13,198 nt of DNA, taken from positions 1 to 13,198 of the forward strand of contig JBJETA010000084.1 of assembly GCA_051883075.1 (NCBI GenBank). Direction: 5' to 3'. The stretch comes from Aminipila sp051883075 (GTDB lineage Bacteria > Bacillota > Clostridia > Peptostreptococcales > Anaerovoracaceae). The position numbers and the translations under genes are program-made. The notes below the pieces were generated by a model. The model made no database searches. It was not told the DNA's origin and saw only the letters and a program-made list of their open reading frames with translations. Positions 6,384-13,198 of this stretch are shown piece by piece. The first letter of the stretch is position 1. Every line of letters begins with the position of its first letter.

Positions 6384-7010
6384 ATGATTAGAAAGATTAT
6401 TAAGATAGATGAAAGTAAGTGCAACGGATGCGGAGCATGCGCACAGGCATGCCACGAAGGTGCTATCGGCATGGTAAACGGCGTGGCGAAGCTTTTAAGG
6501 GATGATTACTGTGACGGACTTGGAGACTGCCTTCCTGCCTGTCCTACAGGCGCTATAACCTTTGAAGAAAGAGAAGCACTTGCCTATGATGAAGAAGCGG
6601 TAATGTCCGCAAAGAAGCAAAAGGAGACTGCTCCGGTGCATACCATGGAAAGCCGGCTGTCACAGTGGCCTGTCCAGATAAAGCTGTTGCCTGTAAATGC
6701 ACCGTTTTATAACGGAGCGGATCTGCTGGTTGCGGCAGACTGCACGGCATATGCTTATGCAAACTTTCACAATGACTTCATCAAAGACAGAATAACTCTT
6801 GTGGGCTGCCCTAAGCTTGATGCTGTTGACTATACTGAAAAACTGGGAGCAATCATAAAGAGCAACGATGTGAAGAGTGTAACTGTGGTGAGAATGGAAG
6901 TGCCATGCTGCGGAGGTATTGAGCATGCTGTAATGCAGGCTATAAAAGACAGCGGAAAGTTTATACCGTCACAGGTTATTACCATTTCCACCAGGGGAGA
7001 GATTCTGTAA
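6384..7010 (+). CDS. Ferredoxin-domain 4Fe-4S protein with cysteine-bearing C-terminal domain
   Basis: A 208-residue cytosolic protein. Residues 1-60 form a two-cluster ferredoxin fold: C13-x2-C16-x2-C19-x3-C23, then C43-x5-C49-x3-C53-P. In the second motif the usual middle cysteine is Leu46, so one cluster has only three standard ligands. Residues about 95-205 form a separate domain with C120, C142 and the pair C175-C176 in VPCCGGIEHAV; I do not know its function. Proteins with this layout occur in anaerobes and, from memory, near hybrid-cluster protein and Crp/Fnr genes, so electron transfer in redox or nitrosative stress is plausible. AGAAGGG before ATG 6384 is the ribosome binding site. 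A matching operator links it to the Crp/Fnr regulator upstream. No hcp gene is present here, and a terminator follows, so the gene is probably transcribed alone. Confidence 0.85.
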   Translation: MIRKIIKIDESKCNGCGACAQACHEGAIGMVNGVAKLLRDDYCDGLGDCLPACPTGAITFEEREALAYDEEAVMSAKKQKETAPVHTMESRLSQWPVQIKLLPVNAPFYNGADLLVAADCTAYAYANFHNDFIKDRITLVGCPKLDAVDYTEKLGAIIKSNDVKSVTVVRMEVPCCGGIEHAVMQAIKDSGKFIPSQVITISTRGEIL

Positions 7011-7048
7011 AAAAGCTTGAAAAACTTAAAATTGCAGGTTTTGATATG

Positions 7049-7090
7049 TACCCTCTTTGCCGGATAACCGGCTAGGGGGTATTTTGTTTT
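7049..7090 (+). terminator. Rho-independent terminator after the ferredoxin gene
   Basis: GCCGG (7059-7063) and CCGGC (7068-7072) form the top stem with loop ATAA, and TACCCTC/AGGGGGTA form the lower stem. ATTTTGTTTT follows. The 230 bp from here to the chemoreceptor gene hold an AT-rich stretch and its promoter, with no supportable gene. Confidence 0.88.
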
Positions 7091-7251
7091 GCAAGCCTGT
7101 TTAAATTTTACATTAGAGGAAATTTTAATGTTTAAAGAGATAGAAATGTGGTATTAATTCGTAAAGAAACAAGATGTTGTACGCTGATTTTGTGACCGGA
7201 CATAATTTTCTTTGGCAAATTTAATAAAAATATTCAATAATTTTTGAATTT

Positions 7252-7282
7252 TCGACACAATTCGAAGCTCATATGATATAAT
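7252..7282 (+). promoter_or_regulatory. Probable sigma-A promoter of the chemoreceptor gene
   Basis: TATAAT (7277-7282) is a perfect -10. TCGACA (7252-7257) is the best -35, with a long 19-bp spacer. No sigma-28 (flagellar) pattern is seen at this position. The start would be near 7289, giving a leader of about 34 nt. Confidence 0.5.
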
Positions 7283-7322
7283 AATTAACAGGATTTAATA
7301 GAAGAAGGAAGGAGTGTCAACT

Positions 7323-9341
7323 ATGTCGAAGCCAGAGAGTGAGAAAAAAATAAAATTTAATTTAAGAAGTGTAAAGAGCAAGATTATGCTTACTTCAGTG
7401 GGTCTGGCTTTACTTGTCATGATAGTATCTGCTGTAGTCATGATGAGCATTCTGGAAAATACCATAGTAAGCAAGGAATCTCAGATTACGAAGCAGATTT
7501 CAACTGAAGCCGTAAATCAAATAGAAGCATATTTTTCTTCCTACAGGATGATGGCTCGGCAGTTGGCGGCGGATTACAATGTGCGCTATCTGGCAACATA
7601 TGCGACTTCCAAAGAGGACATGCTGAATGCTGAAGTATTTCCGAAGGTTATGTCAACCTTAGCAAGGAGCACTGCGGACAATCAGGGAAGCATAACAATA
7701 ACATATATAGGATTAAAGCCGGCTAATGCCGCCATAGGCGGTGACGGCTGGATGCCAGAAGAACCGTTTAATATTGAAGATGCGGATTTCTGGTTCAGCA
7801 GTGAGGAACTGGAAAAAGGCTATCTGATATCATCACCTTACAGGGATGAAGAATACGATACCATGGTTATAACTGTTGGCGTTCCTATTTACAGCCTGAA
7901 GGATGATACAACTGTTGTCGGTGTTGCGGCACTGGATGTTTCCATAGATATGCTGAATGATGCCGTTACTGATCTGAACAACGGCTATGAAACAGAGGCA
8001 ATCATTGTTACAGATGCGGAAGACAATGTTGTAGGAGCTACAAATAAAGATCTTCTGCTGAAGCCGTATATATATGAGGGTGAGGATGATGAGGTAATAG
8101 CCGGAACAGATACTGAAAACAATGCCGTGCTTACATGCGGACAGACTGCATCTATCAATGGCTGGAGGGTTATCTACTCCATACAGGAAGATGAATTTAT
8201 GAAAACTGTAAACAGCACAAGGCTTTATATAATAGCTATATTCGGTGTAGGTATACTGATTATGCTGTTTGCTATAAATTTCTCCGTTAACAGAATTGTA
8301 AGGCCGCTGTGCAAATTAAATCTTCTGACCAAGCAGTTGGCAGAGGGTGATTTGGATGTTGATATAGATGTTTCGTCAAATGATGAAGTAGGTTCACTGG
8401 CAGAGTCAATGACAGAGCTTGTAGAGAGACTGAAAGAATATATTGCATATATTGACGAAATTTCTGAGTCTTTGTATCAGATGTCAAAAGGAGATTTAAA
8501 TGTAGATCTTAAGCTGTCGTATGACGGTGAATTTGAAAAAATAAAAGATTCTTTGACAGAAATGGTAGGCGTATTCAGAAGAACCGTAGAATATCTTGCT
8601 AAGGTAACCGAAGATGTTGAAAGGGGAAGCGTACAAATTGAAAACGGAACCAAGGTTCTGGCTGAAGGAGCTACAAACCAGGCAAGCACTGTTGAAGAAC
8701 TCAATGCTACAATAGATGAAATATCGCTTCAGGTAAGTAAAAATTCGGAAGAATCCATCAGAACTTCCGCACAGATATCTGAAGTCGGACAAACCGCAAA
8801 TGAAAGCAACCTTAAGATGACTGAAATGATGAATGCTATTGAGGACATAAGCAATAAGTCAAATGAAATCAGCAAGATTATCAAGACTATTGAAGACATA
8901 GCGTTCCAGACAAATATACTGGCTTTAAATGCGGCTGTTGAGGCTGCAAGGGCAGGAGAGTCAGGAAAAGGCTTTGCTGTAGTAGCTGATGAAGTACGCA
9001 ATCTTGCAAACAAGAGTGCTGAGGCGGCAAAAGACACAACTTCACTGATTAATCAGGTTTGTGATGCGGTTAAGAACGGAACTGAGATTGCCGGTGAAAC
9101 AAGTGAAATGTTGACGAAGGTGACTGAAGGCGTTCAGGAAAGCATAGCTTCAATTAAATCAATTTCTGAGGCGGCTGTGGAACAGGCGGATTCACTGAAC
9201 CAGACAAAGACAGGCGTCGATGATCTGAGCGGCATTGCCCAGTCAACTGCGGCAACAGCTGAAGAAAGTTCAGCTATAAGCAGTGAACTTGGAAATCAGG
9301 TAAATCAGATGAAAGCGGTAACAGGTTTCTTTAAACTTTAA
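7323..9341 (+). CDS. Methyl-accepting chemotaxis protein with dCache-like sensor
   Basis: A 672-residue transmembrane chemoreceptor. A short basic cytoplasmic start is followed by TM1 (about 22-43), an extracytoplasmic sensor of about 250 residues with two-lobed Cache features (TVGVPIYS, VVGVAALDVSIDML, later NGWRVIYSI) and TM2 (about 300-320). HAMP follows (about 322-372), then a second HAMP-like unit (about 375-430, MSKGDLNVDLKL). The signalling domain carries the canonical hairpin EDIAFQTNILALNAAVEAAR and GKGFAVVADEVRNLA, where CheA and CheW bind. No CheR-docking pentapeptide is at the C-terminus. The RxWY pattern of amino-acid-binding dCache domains is not evident, so the ligand is unknown. 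AAGGAAGGAG ends 9 nt before ATG 7323, which decides this start over GTG 7314. No other chemotaxis gene is adjacent, and its own promoter and terminator make it a single-gene unit. The organism is probably motile. Confidence 0.95.
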   Translation: MSKPESEKKIKFNLRSVKSKIMLTSVGLALLVMIVSAVVMMSILENTIVSKESQITKQISTEAVNQIEAYFSSYRMMARQLAADYNVRYLATYATSKEDMLNAEVFPKVMSTLARSTADNQGSITITYIGLKPANAAIGGDGWMPEEPFNIEDADFWFSSEELEKGYLISSPYRDEEYDTMVITVGVPIYSLKDDTTVVGVAALDVSIDMLNDAVTDLNNGYETEAIIVTDAEDNVVGATNKDLLLKPYIYEGEDDEVIAGTDTENNAVLTCGQTASINGWRVIYSIQEDEFMKTVNSTRLYIIAIFGVGILIMLFAINFSVNRIVRPLCKLNLLTKQLAEGDLDVDIDVSSNDEVGSLAESMTELVERLKEYIAYIDEISESLYQMSKGDLNVDLKLSYDGEFEKIKDSLTEMVGVFRRTVEYLAKVTEDVERGSVQIENGTKVLAEGATNQASTVEELNATIDEISLQVSKNSEESIRTSAQISEVGQTANESNLKMTEMMNAIEDISNKSNEISKIIKTIEDIAFQTNILALNAAVEAARAGESGKGFAVVADEVRNLANKSAEAAKDTTSLINQVCDAVKNGTEIAGETSEMLTKVTEGVQESIASIKSISEAAVEQADSLNQTKTGVDDLSGIAQSTAATAEESSAISSELGNQVNQMKAVTGFFKL

Positions 9342-9358
9342 TATTTAATGCAGAATTA

Positions 9359-9391
9359 GGACATACCCTGAAAAAAGGGTATGTCTTTTTT
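9359..9391 (+). terminator. Rho-independent terminator after the chemoreceptor gene
   Basis: ACATACCCT (9361-9369) pairs with AGGGTATGT (9376-9384) around loop GAAAAA. One further G-C pair (9360/9385) extends it, and a T-run follows. Confidence 0.92.
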
Positions 9392-9402
9392 GTTTTTTGG
9401 TA

Positions 9403-9431
9403 TTGCATTTTTTGCGGCATAGGCGTATATT
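9403..9431 (+). promoter_or_regulatory. Sigma-A promoter of htpG
   Basis: TTGCAT (9403-9408) and TATATT (9426-9431) are separated by 17 bp. The expected start, near 9438, is right at the left edge of the CIRCE element, so bound HrcA would block initiation. Confidence 0.75.
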
Positions 9432-9438
9432 ATATTTG

Positions 9439-9465
9439 TTAGCACTCAAAGATGACGAGTGCTAA
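9439..9465. promoter_or_regulatory. CIRCE element (HrcA operator)
   Basis: TTAGCACTC, nine bases, then GAGTGCTAA is an exact match to the CIRCE consensus bound by the heat-shock repressor HrcA. It overlaps the predicted htpG start site and would lie at the beginning of the transcript. Confidence 0.96.
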
Positions 9466-9528
9466 CACAAAAAGCGGGTATTAATATAAACAAAATAGAA
9501 CATTACATAGAAAGAGGGTATGTTGAAA

Positions 9529-11448
9529 ATGGCTAAAAAGCAGTTTAAGGCAGAGTCCAAAAGACTTCTGGATTTAATGATTAACTCAATTTATACACAC
9601 AAGGAAATCTTTTTAAGAGAACTTATTTCAAATGCAAGTGATGCGATTGACAAGCTGTATTATCTGACATTAACTGAAAACACAGGCATCTCAAGAGATG
9701 ATTTCTATATCAGACTTGCGGCAGACAAGGATGCAAGAACACTTACTATATCGGATAACGGTATCGGTATGAACAAGGAAGCACTTGAGAATAATCTTGG
9801 TACTATTGCACACAGCGGTTCATTACAGTTTAAGAATGAAAACAAGGATAATATGGATGCTAAGGAAGAAATCGATATCATCGGACAGTTCGGTGTAGGC
9901 TTCTATTCGGCATTTATGGTTGCATCAAAGATTGAAGTAAGAAGTAAGGCTTACGGTGAAGAGCAGGCATATATGTGGGAATCGCAGGGTGCTGACGGAT
10001 ACACAATCAAGGAATGTGACAAGGAAAGCACAGGTACTGAAATCACACTTTACATCAAGGAAAATACAGATGATGAAAAGTATGACGACTATCTTCAGGA
10101 ATATAAGCTGAGAAATCTTGTAAAGAAGTATTCGGATTATGTTCGTTACCCAATCAAGATGAACGTTGAAAAGAGCAGGATGAAGGAAGCAACAGAAGAA
10201 CAGAAGGCTGATGAAAACTACACTCCTGAGTATGAAACTTACAGGGAAGATGAAACTCTTAACAGTATGGTACCTATTTGGAAAAAGAGCAAGGGCAGCA
10301 TTACCGACGAGGAATACAACAACTTCTACAAGGAAAAGTTCTTTGACTGGGAAGATCCTGCAAAGGTTATCCATACAAATGTTGAAGGTGTAACAACTTA
10401 TAACGCTCTTTTGTACATTCCGGGAAAGGCTCCTTACAACTACTATACAAAGGAATATGAAAAGGGTCTGCAGCTTTATTCAAGCGGTGTCCTGATAATG
10501 GACAAATGCGCTGACCTGCTTCCTGACTATTTCAGCTTTGTAAAGGGTCTTGTTGATTCACAGGATTTATCGCTTAACATCTCAAGAGAAATGCTGCAGC
10601 ATGACAGACAGCTGAAAGCCATCGCAGTAAGACTTGAAAAGAAGATTAAGTCGGAGCTTCTTGAAATGCAGGCAAAGGACAGAGAAGCTTATGAAAAGTT
10701 CTTCAAGAACTTCGGATTACAGCTGAAGTTTGGTGCTTACAACGAATACGGTATGCACAAGGACAATGTAAAAGAACTTCTTATGTTCTACTCTTCATCT
10801 GAAAAGAAGCTTGTAAGCTTTGCGGAATATGTTTCAAGAATGAAGGCAGACCAGAAGTACATTTACTACGCATGCGGTGAAAGCATTGAAAAGATTGACA
10901 AGCAGCCACAGACAGAAATGCTTAAAGATAAAGGCTATGAAATCCTTTACTGCACAGACGAAATCGATGAATTTGCATTGAAGATAATAGGCGCTGTTGA
11001 TGAAAAAGAATTTCGTTCGGTTTCAAGCGACGATTTAGGCATTGAAGAAACAGCAGAGGAAAAGGAAGCAAAAGAAAAGCAGACAGAGGAAAATAAGGAA
11101 TTGTTTGAGGCTATGAAGGAAGCTCTTGACGGTAAGGTTTCGGCAGTAAGAGTATCACAGAGACTTAAGAGCCATCCTGTATGTCTTGCATCCGGCGGTG
11201 ACATTTCCATTGAAATGGAAAAGGTTCTTAATTCGCTGCCTGCAAACGAACAACGTATATCTGCGGAAAAGGTGCTTGAAATCAATGCAAACCACAAGGT
11301 ATTTGAAGCCTTGAAGAAGACCTTTGAAGAAGATAAAGATAAGATCAAGGATTATGCAAAGCTTCTGTATAATCAGGCACTTCTGATTGAAGGAATGCCT
11401 GTTGATGATCCTGTTGAATTTTCAAATGCTATCTGCAGTCTTATGTAG
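9529..11448 (+). CDS. htpG: Molecular chaperone HtpG (Hsp90)
   Basis: A 639-residue cytosolic ATP-dependent chaperone. The N-terminal GHKL ATPase holds FLRELISNASDA with the catalytic Glu31 and Asn35, DNGIGM (Asp76 contacts adenine) and GQFGVGFYS (119-127). The middle domain includes the LNISREMLQ motif, whose Arg reaches the ATP in this family. The C-terminal dimer domain ends near DDPVEFSNAI. Between the middle and C-terminal domains is an acidic, Glu/Lys-rich stretch (EETAEEKEAKEKQTEENK). Length is normal and no lesion is seen. ATG 9529 begins MAKKQFKAE; AGAGGG ends 10 nt before it, while ATG 9520 is only 1 nt from that site and is rejected. A perfect CIRCE upstream indicates HrcA repression, unlike Bacillus subtilis htpG, which is not in the HrcA class. 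Confidence 0.98.
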   Translation: MAKKQFKAESKRLLDLMINSIYTHKEIFLRELISNASDAIDKLYYLTLTENTGISRDDFYIRLAADKDARTLTISDNGIGMNKEALENNLGTIAHSGSLQFKNENKDNMDAKEEIDIIGQFGVGFYSAFMVASKIEVRSKAYGEEQAYMWESQGADGYTIKECDKESTGTEITLYIKENTDDEKYDDYLQEYKLRNLVKKYSDYVRYPIKMNVEKSRMKEATEEQKADENYTPEYETYREDETLNSMVPIWKKSKGSITDEEYNNFYKEKFFDWEDPAKVIHTNVEGVTTYNALLYIPGKAPYNYYTKEYEKGLQLYSSGVLIMDKCADLLPDYFSFVKGLVDSQDLSLNISREMLQHDRQLKAIAVRLEKKIKSELLEMQAKDREAYEKFFKNFGLQLKFGAYNEYGMHKDNVKELLMFYSSSEKKLVSFAEYVSRMKADQKYIYYACGESIEKIDKQPQTEMLKDKGYEILYCTDEIDEFALKIIGAVDEKEFRSVSSDDLGIEETAEEKEAKEKQTEENKELFEAMKEALDGKVSAVRVSQRLKSHPVCLASGGDISIEMEKVLNSLPANEQRISAEKVLEINANHKVFEALKKTFEEDKDKIKDYAKLLYNQALLIEGMPVDDPVEFSNAICSLM

Positions 11449-11535
11449 CAGGAGACAGTTATAGAGTTAAAACGGTAAAAACAGGACAAATAAAGGAATA
11501 TAAAATAATAAAATGACAAAATAAGAGATAAAGGT

Positions 11536-11590
11536 AAAAGGCAGTACGCAAAAATGTATCCACAAAGATATGGCGTATTGCCTTTTATTG
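11536..11590 (+). terminator. Probable terminator after htpG
   Basis: AAAAGGCAGTACGC (11536-11549) pairs with GCGTATTGCCTTTT (11573-11586) with one G-U pair, around a 23-nt loop. The T-run is short and partly inside the stem, so strength is uncertain. The A-rich stretch 11449-11535 shows no gene. Confidence 0.65.
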
Positions 11591-11614
11591 GTTTTCCGGA
11601 AATATTTTATGAGG

Positions 11615-11620
11615 TATAAT
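11615..11620 (+). promoter_or_regulatory. Probable -10 of the ureohydrolase gene
   Basis: TATAAT is a perfect -10. At 17 bp upstream only TTTTCC is found as a -35, so the promoter may be weak or need an activator. Confidence 0.45.
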
Positions 11621-11652
11621 AACAGAAGAATTGTCTTTGAGGAGGTTCATAA

Positions 11653-12585
11653 ATGTTAGTAAAAAATGAGCATGCAAAAAATCCGGAAATCTGGTGTGGA
11701 CTTAATCGTCCCGGTATGGCTGAAAAAGATGCAGATGCTGTTGTATTCGGTATTCCCTTTGACGGAGGAGTAAGCTACCGCGGAGGTGCGGCAGAAGCTC
11801 CTGACACTTTACGGGCAAATACAACCTGTTCTACTCCATGCACTGAGAAACTGGAATTTTATTCTGATTTTAATGTGGTAGATGCAGGCAATTTTACAGG
11901 GGATGACCGTGAAGCCATGTTTGCCGAAATACAGGAATATGTAAAAAATCTGGTTCAGGCAGGAGTTAAGTTTACTATGGTAGGCGGTGATCATTCCGTA
12001 ACAATTCCTGTGGAAAGAGGCATTAACGACGCTGTGAGTGAAGATTTTGGCATTATTCATATTGACGCCCACATGGATTTGTGTGATGCTCTGGAGGGAG
12101 ATTATTTGTCACATGGCAACACCGAACGCAGGGCACTTGAACTGGAACATGTCTCTTCATTTGAGAACCTGTACTTCATCGGCATTCGGTCTATTGAGCC
12201 GGATGAATTTCTCTTACATAAAGAAAATGATATTCAGGTAAAGACTGCATATGACTGTTATAAAGAAGGTATTGAAGCCGTGGCGGAGGACTGCATCAGG
12301 AAAATGAAAAAATTCAGCAAGGTATACCTGACTTTTGATATAGATGCATTGGATCCTGCCTATGCGGCAGGAACGGGAACACCACAGTTCGGAGGGCTTA
12401 CTTCCAGAATGGCGCTTACACTACTGGAAAAAATATTTACAAATTTAAACATTATAGGGTTTGATGTTGTGGAAATAGCTCCGCCTCTTGATCCGTCACT
12501 TGCATCCATGTATGCGGGAAGAAAAATTATTCAGGAAGCATGGGGGTACTGGGCAAAACAAATAGGTAAGCTTGAAACCAGATAA
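11653..12585 (+). CDS. Agmatinase-family ureohydrolase
   Basis: A 310-residue cytosolic enzyme of the arginase/agmatinase superfamily, which uses two Mn2+ ions to release urea from a guanidino group. All metal ligands are visible: His114 in GGDHS (111-115), Asp138/His140/Asp142 in DAHMD, and Asp229/Asp231 in FDIDALDP (228-235). GTGTPQFGGLT (240-250) and DVVEIAPPLD (271-280) resemble agmatinases more than arginases. Agmatinase yields putrescine; guanidinobutyrase or another guanidino substrate cannot be excluded, so no symbol is given. The substrate loop reads YLSHGNTERRAL instead of the common HGTPFRRA. GAGGAGG before ATG 11653 is a strong ribosome binding site. No polyamine genes are adjacent. 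A membrane protein gene starts 34 bp downstream and may be cotranscribed. Confidence 0.88.
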   Translation: MLVKNEHAKNPEIWCGLNRPGMAEKDADAVVFGIPFDGGVSYRGGAAEAPDTLRANTTCSTPCTEKLEFYSDFNVVDAGNFTGDDREAMFAEIQEYVKNLVQAGVKFTMVGGDHSVTIPVERGINDAVSEDFGIIHIDAHMDLCDALEGDYLSHGNTERRALELEHVSSFENLYFIGIRSIEPDEFLLHKENDIQVKTAYDCYKEGIEAVAEDCIRKMKKFSKVYLTFDIDALDPAYAAGTGTPQFGGLTSRMALTLLEKIFTNLNIIGFDVVEIAPPLDPSLASMYAGRKIIQEAWGYWAKQIGKLETR

Positions 12586-12619
12586 AACTAAACGACATGA
12601 CAAAAAGAAAGAAAAAAAT

Positions 12620-13198
12620 ATGAAAACTAAACTCAGATACAACTACATAGGACATATTCTATTGCTTATTCTGGCGGTTGTCTGCATTTTTCTGGCAGTG
12701 AAGGGAAGCAATCAGGCAGCCCTGTCACTTCCGCTTCAACAGGAATTTACAGGTGAGTACAGCTACGATGGCGAAAACTGGTATGATTTGGACAGCATAA
12801 GTGAACTGTCCGCATTAGAGGGTGACATAACCTTGAGAGGCCATCTGAGCTTTGACTGTACTGAAGGTACACTGATAAGCTATTACCGCGACCATATAGG
12901 AGTAACTATGTATGTGAACGGTGAGCAGGTTTATATTGATGCTCTGTCGGAAGTAAGTCGGCTTGGGTATGACCTGATGCCGTCAATGTGCGGAAAAGAA
13001 TGGTCGGGAATCATTTCTCCGGGCATTACGACGGAGGATGAAATTGAGTTTAAACTTCACAATCCGCACAAGTATGGGAATAAGGCTGCATATGAGGAGT
13101 TTCTTCATACTCTTTACAATACCGGCAGAAGTTTTTACATATTGGAAGAGTACATGAAGCCGTATAGTGTACCTTTTCAGGCTGCGGGTCTGATTTCG
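12620..13198 (+). CDS. Membrane-anchored extracytoplasmic protein, N-terminal part
   Basis: From ATG 12620 the frame stays open to the right edge: 193 codons, with no stop. Residues 1-9 are basic and residues about 10-28 (YIGHILLLILAVVCIFLAVK) form a membrane anchor or uncleaved signal. The rest is soluble and rich in Tyr, Glu and Gly, with alternating beta-strand patterns (GEYSYDGENWYDL, GDITLRGHLSF, GVTMYVNGEQVYID), like an extracellular beta-sandwich. Similar N-termini, from memory, occur in clostridial transmembrane sensor proteins with GGDEF or kinase output domains, but no such domain is within the window, so function is open. The ribosome binding site is weak (AAAGAAAG). It follows the ureohydrolase by 34 bp on the same strand. 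Confidence 0.65.
   Translation, partial: MKTKLRYNYIGHILLLILAVVCIFLAVKGSNQAALSLPLQQEFTGEYSYDGENWYDLDSISELSALEGDITLRGHLSFDCTEGTLISYYRDHIGVTMYVNGEQVYIDALSEVSRLGYDLMPSMCGKEWSGIISPGITTEDEIEFKLHNPHKYGNKAAYEEFLHTLYNTGRSFYILEEYMKPYSVPFQAAGLIS

Noticed and set aside
7128..7157. Nine-codon open frame with AGAGG upstream, possible leader peptide
   Set aside because: Too short, no regulatory codon run and no attenuator after it; likely chance.
7232..7249. ATTCAA-N6-TTGAAT inverted repeat before the chemoreceptor promoter
   Set aside because: Short arms in very AT-rich DNA, with no second copy; expected by chance.
9925..10374. 149-codon minus-strand frame with hydrophobic stretches
   Set aside because: It is the complement of conserved htpG coding sequence; the hydrophobicity reflects reversed Glu/Lys codons.

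Overview
The window reads as chromosome of an anaerobic, low-to-moderate GC Bacillota, most likely class Clostridia and plausibly Lachnospiraceae or a relative. Supporting signs are strong AGGAGG-type ribosome binding sites, sigma-A-like promoters, a perfect CIRCE operator, a clostridial-style Crp/Fnr regulator paired with a ferredoxin, a BrnQ carrier, and a HAMP-type chemoreceptor. The taxon is inferred from gene style, not from a marker gene.

Region 1 (1-2200) is accessory and AT-rich. It opens with the 3' end of a DpnI-type restriction endonuclease gene, for a family that cuts methylated GATC. Next is a 546-residue protein with a Schlafen/AlbA_2 domain, a GHKL-type ATPase domain and two winged helices. 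This gene sits between two copies of a 20-bp palindrome, TTAACTCACGCGTGAGTTAA. Upstream, the palindrome is the core of a 42-bp perfect palindrome and lies exactly between a -35 (TTGATT) and a -10 (TAAAAT). Downstream, it is part of five half-sites spaced about one helical turn apart, just ahead of a transporter gene. I infer that the AlbA_2 protein, or another regulator, binds this site to control its own gene and the next one. This is the least conventional part of the window.

Region 2 (2200-5090) holds two transporters: a GPH/MelB-like symporter that lacks most of the acidic residues known from MelB, and a BrnQ branched-chain amino acid carrier ending in a clear terminator.

Region 3 (5090-7090) is a small regulatory unit. 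A TIGR04076-type cysteine-containing small protein is read leftward. Divergent from it are a Crp/Fnr regulator and, further down, a ferredoxin-domain protein. The regulator and ferredoxin promoters each carry GTTGC-N4-GCAAC centred about 41 bp before the predicted start, the class II activator position. This suggests autoregulation plus control of the ferredoxin gene.

Region 4 (7090-13198) contains single-gene units: a dCache-like methyl-accepting chemotaxis protein, an Hsp90 (htpG) under a CIRCE/HrcA operator, an agmatinase-family ureohydrolase, and the N-terminal part of a membrane-anchored extracytoplasmic protein that runs off the right edge. No tRNA, rRNA, CRISPR array, transposase or integrase was seen.
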